From Granulosicoccus sp045110515 (GTDB taxonomy: Bacteria > Pseudomonadota > Gammaproteobacteria > Granulosicoccales > Granulosicoccaceae), in assembly GCA_045110515.1 (NCBI GenBank), contig JBGCGD010000032.1:21256-85255 (forward strand): 64,000 nt of DNA. Reading direction: 5' to 3'. The first letter of the stretch is position 1; each line of letters starts with the position of its first letter. Both the position numbers and the translations under genes were made by a program. This document shows, one piece after another, positions 60,401 through 64,000 of the stretch. A model generated the notes under the pieces. That model saw nothing but the letters and a program-made list of their open reading frames with translations, was not told where the DNA came from and ran no database searches.

Positions 60401-60802
60401 TTACTGGTCGATGCTCATCTTTTTTGCGGTGATCAGTCGGCAGGACTTGAAGTGGTAGATGAAGCGATAGCGCTAACTGATACTCTGTTGGACGATCTAT
60501 TTGCCCCTGAGCTGTTTCGTCTTAAAGGTGAGCTGCTACTGCTCAGCGACAACAACACAGAGGCTGCTGAAAACAGCTTCCAACGATCCCTCGACTTGGC
60601 TAAACAAATCAACGCAAAAATGTTCGAGCTTCGCACTGCTATGAGTCGGGTTCGCCTTCATCGTGAAATGAAGGGTGAAAATTATCATTCCGCTATTGCC
60701 GAACTTTCAGATGTTTTCCAATGTTTTACTGAAGGACACAGCATTGCCGATTTACAAGACGCAAAATTACTGCTTGATGAGGCAAGTGTTATCAAAACTT
60801 AA
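57458..60802 (+). CDS. SAM domain - class III nucleotidyl cyclase - ATPase - TPR signalling protein
   Basis: A 1114-residue cytoplasmic protein of the cyclase/AAA-ATPase family. Residues 1-60 form a SAM domain (WLSDLGLSKYYESFQELEVD). The class III cyclase domain (about 75-250) has the two metal aspartates in VMFCDLVGSTALS and ARFLGDGILVYFGYP, and the Asn and Arg of VYGETPNLAARLQ; where adenylate cyclases often carry Lys before the GDG motif this one reads Arg-Phe-Leu. The ATPase domain has Walker A GEPGIGKSRL near 302 and Walker B LMLFEDLHWID near 429, like MalT-type STAND proteins. The C-terminal 450 residues are TPR-like helices. The cyclic nucleotide made is probably cAMP, which I infer; no signal peptide is present. 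It is monocistronic. Confidence 0.9.
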   Translation: MTDIKSWLSDLGLSKYYESFQELEVDTDVLADLTESDLIELGIPLGPRKKLTKAIAALNDQSSDALPQTIEAPHDRRQLTVMFCDLVGSTALSEQFDPEDLSEIIRVFRETCETAIAKYSGTTARFLGDGILVYFGYPIAHENSPEQAARAGLEIVDELAKVKAFDLPLPVRIGIATGPVVVGEVIGEGSAMELSVYGETPNLAARLQSLAEPNTVIISAQTKQLTGETFECVDLGEHVLKGFTDPVRAWQPVRIQSDESRFEARHGRSSATSIVGRERELSVLQTGWQQASAGKGQIVSMSGEPGIGKSRLIQAVREHVAGQPHATMRFFCTQFNQYSAFFPVIAHIESNANFERGDDSDTKLNKLEVMLENLGQDVSVTLPLLANLLSIRSDERLPKLNLTPGVLKETIMNALLDHFLSVSSGKPLLMLFEDLHWIDPSSLELLERLVDKIPQAHILVVVTSRPEFNAPWLNHASNLSLNLGRLDAEDIKQLINSIAPGKELPRPILDAIVSKSDGTPLFVEELTKTMLDSKFLVDTGDRYVLSGALPSVAVPSTLKDSLAARLNHTVAAKETAQIGSVIGRVFHYDLLAAISRLTSSALQVALDELCHAALIIPHGHPPESHYTFKHALVQDAAYDSLLRKSCQSIHGKIAAFLSEHFPDTAQSEPELLAHHFTGAKNLSEAIKYWQMAAKNSAEQSAYIESVNHCRQALALLSDEPETVENKQFELQTRLLMGVGLVATMGYAADDISENYARAQQICNELEDTPQLIPTLYGLWVFHLLRGNRDESMDLANQLSRYSSDPSQPIVTSSASAINAFWSGDRLTARDKLNDAALRFSVEKHEKHAQAFGDDADLLPHFYGYWNLWVCGYPDEALALLKETNAHIEKLGTPYVVATSMLFNMILRQAMRDLPALTESADTFRNHASEQGYPFFVSTATAGLGSAKVKNGQHQEGIELIKQGVAGVRLTGARLSVSYYLHLLVDAHLFCGDQSAGLEVVDEAIALTDTLLDDLFAPELFRLKGELLLLSDNNTEAAENSFQRSLDLAKQINAKMFELRTAMSRVRLHREMKGENYHSAIAELSDVFQCFTEGHSIADLQDAKLLLDEASVIKT

Positions 60803-60813
60803 TTAACGGGCAC

Positions 60814-60840
60814 CTTAGTCGTTAGCTAGGGGTGACTAAG
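60814..60840. terminator. Small hairpin between convergent cyclase and dehydrogenase-like genes
   Basis: CTTAGTC (60814-60820) pairs exactly with GACTAAG (60834-60840) across a 13-base loop. It lies at the end of the cyclase gene and overlaps the last codons of the convergent gene. The stem is short and no U-run follows, so terminator function is only possible. Confidence 0.35.
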
Positions 60841-61883
60841 TCCTCTAGGCAAACGCCCTCTAATGCAGTGACATCATTTATTCCATAGAGCTGTGCAGGT
60901 GTTTGGTAGCCTGCAGACCACTCTCCTGAAAGTATCTTTGACACTACTAATAGAGTCGACTGAGCCGTAAAGGAATAAGCTTCTTTGGTGGTTAACCGAC
61001 TTCTTGCGACCCGGCCGGATGCGTCTTCAGCTTCGGCCACGATTACCCTGCCTTCAGATGCTCTTTGACGCTCACTTGGGCCTTGGGGAAGAAAAGATAA
61101 TTGGGCGTTTAAGATAGGCCGTGAGAATGGTAACTGCATAAGCCACCCAGCACTTTTGACATACAGTATTAAACTACGCTCCATCGGACCTGTCTCAAAA
61201 TAGGTTTCAATATTAGGTATAGAGGTCGAACGATACGCTGTAAAAACGTCAGGCCAACTCACCACAACGGCATCTTTAGGTCCTTGGCCGAAATCAAACT
61301 GTCGCTCAAGACTGCCTATTCCGACTGAACATAGTGCGCCCTTTCGGCGAATCTTTATACCTCCGTCAAACAGTTCCATCATAGTTTTGGCCGAACCGCG
61401 TGAAAACAATGTAGTGCGGGACACAGCAAACCTCAAATGCTCTGCGTTGGGTAGACGCGAAGCAACATGAGTCGCCAGACAATCACTCGCCAACACGACA
61501 AAACCTACACCAGGCATGACCATAATATTTGACTGTTTGGCGTCAGCATCCTTTTGACACAGCGATTCAAAGACAGGAATTTCTCCGGCGACATCAACAT
61601 AATGTGTCTTATTGCGCAGGCAAGCCGCTACTAAGTGCTCAGCAGTAGACGCAAAGGGTCCCGCTGCATTGACCACAACGGTCATTCCCTTTAACACTTC
61701 ATCTAGCTCATTCAATCGTTCTAATTGTCCAACGCGATACTCCAATCCCAATGCGTTCGACATGGCTGACAGAGCCGTAGCATTGCGACCTGCCAATATC
61801 GGTTTGAGGCCTCTGGCGAGTGCAAGTTTTGCGATCAGATTGCCGGTATAACCGGTTGCCCCGTAAATCAAAAAATCTTTCAA
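60822..61883 (-). CDS. Saccharopine dehydrogenase-like NAD(P)-binding protein (trans-acting enoyl reductase type)
   Basis: A 353-residue oxidoreductase of the saccharopine dehydrogenase-like family. The N-terminus FLIYGATGYTGNLIAKLALARGL is the NADP-binding Rossmann motif G-A-T-G-x-T-G, followed by ILAGRN; VVNAAGPFASTAEHLVAAC near 68-86 and THYVDVAGEIPVFESL near 92-107 are family markers. True lysine-pathway saccharopine enzymes are longer; the shorter type occurs in polyketide lipid synthesis (trans-acting enoyl reductase) and in many proteins of unknown role. Its ATG at 61883 overlaps the stop of the decarboxylase-like gene (ATGA at 61880-61883), so the two are coupled and probably act on related substrates. 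Confidence 0.8.
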   Translation of the reverse strand: MKDFLIYGATGYTGNLIAKLALARGLKPILAGRNATALSAMSNALGLEYRVGQLERLNELDEVLKGMTVVVNAAGPFASTAEHLVAACLRNKTHYVDVAGEIPVFESLCQKDADAKQSNIMVMPGVGFVVLASDCLATHVASRLPNAEHLRFAVSRTTLFSRGSAKTMMELFDGGIKIRRKGALCSVGIGSLERQFDFGQGPKDAVVVSWPDVFTAYRSTSIPNIETYFETGPMERSLILYVKSAGWLMQLPFSRPILNAQLSFLPQGPSERQRASEGRVIVAEAEDASGRVARSRLTTKEAYSFTAQSTLLVVSKILSGEWSAGYQTPAQLYGINDVTALEGVCLEDLVTPS

Positions 61884-64000
61884 TGTCTATCCTGAAGTCT
61901 TCGTTCAAGCACCTCTGCCACATTTGGCGGCTGGACGTCTCCAGCCGCATCAGGACTATATTCAAGACCTAGCTGATCGGACATGTCTGAGGCGACACCG
62001 TGCCAACGGCCCAAATTGCGAATGATTCGATTCCAATCGACTTTATAGTGAGACCAATCGGCAAGCTCCTGTAGGCCGTTGGAGATACTCTTCCATTCAG
62101 CACTCGTCCATTCACTAGGCTTTTTTGTTAACTCAGGGCCAAACCAATCAGGTAAACACTCCTGGGCTTTCTCCATATACGTTTCTGGGTCAGCCGGTCT
62201 GCCTGCGTTGGAATATCCTTCGTTATCACCTTGTCGGACCAGGCTCCACACATCATCCCATAACTGCCACGCTAATCCTTTGCGTTTATTTTCAGCATCA
62301 TCGCGATCATCTGACGATAGCGGCCAAAAATTACCATTTCGCTCGTGAAGAAGAAAAATATCTTCATCGACCGTTGGACCTAAAGATTCAACATGGACGA
62401 CAAAATCTGCACGCAAATTATCCGTTCGTTTCGCATCCGGTCGACCCCATTGCCTGCTTAGTATAGAGTCCAATATTGTCGCGGGGGATACTTGGCCCAG
62501 GCACCTCCCTAAGGTACTGACTTCCACTTTGCTTGACTCAGGCGACTTTTGATAACTATCAAGGAACCCTCTCAGGTCATCCACATGAACCCGATCAATG
62601 TGATTAAGCGTCGGGGGATTAGCCATAACAGATCGAGCACGCTTACGTGAATAAATCTGTAGGCTTGAGATATCACCTTTTACCTCGCGTTGAAGCAAGT
62701 CCTGAATCCATTCCTCACGCTTCTCGTCAGCAACACCTTCCATCGCATAAACACTTTCCAACCAGCGTCCATTTGTCTGTTCAAAAAATCTAACCTGGGC
62801 GGCATCATCCGAAACAGCTTCAGAGATTTCTGCACCTTGCATTGAACACCAGCCCGCTAGCTGTTCCGGCCTTTCTTGCTCAGTCCAGCAAGTATCGGCC
62901 ACTCTTTCAAACAGGGTTTGGCCCAAGTGCTCTGTTATATCTGCTCTAAACCAGAACGGTCTAATAGCTTCAAATACTTCGGTGTTGTTCTCGTGATCAA
63001 CATGTTTGACTTTTAAGCCGAGGATGTCACTGATCGGTTGTGTCGGATATCGATGAATCCAGACATTAAGCTGCTCATCTATCTCATGGACCTCATAAAG
63101 CCGATCAATAGTTTTGCGACCTTGCACAAGTGCTTGATAGCATGCCTCGTCAGGCTCCCATGCATCTCGAAATTGTTTCAACGTCACATTATTAATGGCA
63201 AGCTTACCGGTCATCACCTCCAGAGCAAGCGCCCTTACGTACCTGAAAGCATCACTCTGGCTTACCTGTTCAGACCGACTGCCTCTCTCATCATATTTCC
63301 TTTTTAAGTCAAGGACTCGTTCGGCACCCCAAGTGCGAGCCAGGTGCCCCCATCCCTTTTTATCGTCCGCCTGCAACACTGGGTCCGAACTAACATTAAG
63401 CAGCATCTCATGTGAAGCCCCGGCATCAACACCCAATTCTGGAAGTACTAAGGCTGAGGTAATCAATAAGTGTTGACCAGCTTCAGGTCCACCCGTATTC
63501 ATCCAGGTATGCGGTGGACTACCGACTTCGGAACGCAACGTCGGCACTCCGTGCACTTCGCTACTGGATATGGCGACCGAGGCATCGTCAACATAAGAGA
63601 AAGGCGCTACTAGTGCCGTGGAAACAAGCTTTTCCTCATCTCTCTTTGCCCTACCTTCAGCAGTATCCAAGTCATAGTCATCGTCGTCATACCACTCATA
63701 CTGTTTTACAGGTACGACAAAATTGACTTCCCGGCTAGCAAACAAAGGCTGGCTTCGTTCTTCAGATATCCGTTTGGTGTAGTTATAAGCCACAAGATAA
63801 GCATAGGTCCCCCATGCTTCAAACCGGGAGTGCCCTTCAACATCCAGATACTCAGACGCAAACGTTTTAAGTTTCACTTCATCTGCCAATAGTGGCAAAA
63901 CCCTTACTGTTGTCTGTGGCAATACAAAAGGGCCGCTGATTTCCTGTACTGCTGCACCTCTCGCGGTGTTGTAGCTATTGCTACCAGAATGTAAAACAGG
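61880..64000 (-). CDS. Acetoacetate decarboxylase-like domain protein with long unrecognised C-terminal part (5' end outside window)
   Basis: The frame is open from the stop at 61880 through base 64000 without interruption (706 residues so far), so the gene begins beyond the right edge; a TTG at 63922 is not needed as a start because conserved-looking residues (ISGPFVLPQTTVRVLPL) precede it. Residues about 25-210 of the visible part resemble acetoacetate decarboxylase-like folds: FVLPQTTVRVLPLLADEVKL, AYLVAYNYTK, SREVNFVVPVKQYEW, ALVAPFSYVDDASVAISSSEVHGVPTLRSEV. The remaining 500 residues, rich in Asp, Trp and Arg, match no family I know. No membrane segment is visible. The 4-base overlap with the saccharopine dehydrogenase-like gene suggests a two-gene catabolic or biosynthetic unit. 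Confidence 0.72.
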   Translation of the reverse strand, partial: PVLHSGSNSYNTARGAAVQEISGPFVLPQTTVRVLPLLADEVKLKTFASEYLDVEGHSRFEAWGTYAYLVAYNYTKRISEERSQPLFASREVNFVVPVKQYEWYDDDDYDLDTAEGRAKRDEEKLVSTALVAPFSYVDDASVAISSSEVHGVPTLRSEVGSPPHTWMNTGGPEAGQHLLITSALVLPELGVDAGASHEMLLNVSSDPVLQADDKKGWGHLARTWGAERVLDLKRKYDERGSRSEQVSQSDAFRYVRALALEVMTGKLAINNVTLKQFRDAWEPDEACYQALVQGRKTIDRLYEVHEIDEQLNVWIHRYPTQPISDILGLKVKHVDHENNTEVFEAIRPFWFRADITEHLGQTLFERVADTCWTEQERPEQLAGWCSMQGAEISEAVSDDAAQVRFFEQTNGRWLESVYAMEGVADEKREEWIQDLLQREVKGDISSLQIYSRKRARSVMANPPTLNHIDRVHVDDLRGFLDSYQKSPESSKVEVSTLGRCLGQVSPATILDSILSRQWGRPDAKRTDNLRADFVVHVESLGPTVDEDIFLLHERNGNFWPLSSDDRDDAENKRKGLAWQLWDDVWSLVRQGDNEGYSNAGRPADPETYMEKAQECLPDWFGPELTKKPSEWTSAEWKSISNGLQELADWSHYKVDWNRIIRNLGRWHGVASDMSDQLGLEYSPDAAGDVQPPNVAEVLERRLQDRH

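Noticed and set aside
1..64000. CRISPR arrays, tRNA or rRNA genes, prophage or toxin-antitoxin modules
   Set aside because: I looked for regular short repeats, cloverleaf-like segments and phage gene order and saw none.

Overview
The window is a contiguous piece of a gammaproteobacterial chromosome, probably from a marine or other heterotrophic bacterium. Two conserved gene blocks support this: hslV-hslU-DUF971-ubiE-ubiJ-ubiB (45062-50498) and lptM-lysA-dapF-DUF484-xerC (52168-56236), both in gene orders typical of Gammaproteobacteria. Base composition looks moderate and even. About 57 protein genes are supported. I saw no rRNA, tRNA, CRISPR array, prophage or intact insertion sequence. Both edges cut genes: the left edge holds the last 38 codons of an ECF sigma factor, and the right edge cuts an acetoacetate-decarboxylase-like gene whose frame stays open to base 64000.

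Left part (1-13000): sigma/anti-sigma pair, YceI protein, 3-oxoadipyl-CoA thiolase, YHS-domain protein, EVE-domain protein, a DEAD-box helicase with a DbpA-type RNA-binding domain, a secreted Cys-rich protein, an SRAP (HMCES/YedK) DNA-repair protein, a PLP-dependent lyase and a DMT exporter. From 9867 to 14788 lies a cell-wall recycling neighbourhood: cytoplasmic NlpC/P60 peptidase, a GH84-like glycosidase with no signal peptide, AmpG permease, a T7-lysozyme-type amidase, a TIGR03643 protein and glutamate racemase.

From 14945 to 20372 (minus strand) lies what looks like a complete operon for a tungsten-type aldehyde oxidoreductase: four-cluster ferredoxin, tungstopterin catalytic subunit, FAD/NADH subunit, MoaD-like sulfur carrier, an unrecognised 98-residue protein and a MoaA paralogue. 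A decayed IS6-family transposase lies in its upstream region. A second fossil of the same kind, with terminal inverted repeats and a degenerate 8-bp target duplication, lies at 38944-39355.

Middle (20893-44900): MFS transporter, polA, a LOG-family protein, two divergently transcribed hybrid histidine kinases, a TRAP transporter whose binding-protein gene is followed by a strong intrinsic terminator before the permease genes, an HpcH/HpaI aldolase behind a 30-bp perfect dyad, a DUF6502 gene overlapping a lipoprotein gene, a GMC oxidoreductase, a flavodoxin-like protein, uvrD and a beta-carbonic anhydrase.

Right part (45062-64000): ubiquinone biosynthesis (ubiE-ubiJ-ubiB), the HslVU protease, a PilZ-type protein, chromosome-dimer resolution (xerC), lysine/DAP synthesis (dapF, lysA), LptM, a carboxylesterase, a large SAM-cyclase-ATPase-TPR signalling protein, and a saccharopine-dehydrogenase-like gene overlapping the decarboxylase-like gene. 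The least explained parts are the 98-residue protein in the aldehyde oxidoreductase operon, the GH84-like enzyme in the recycling cluster, the long unrecognised C-terminal part of the right-edge gene, and the two related transposon fossils. No part of the window is clearly a wholly new system.
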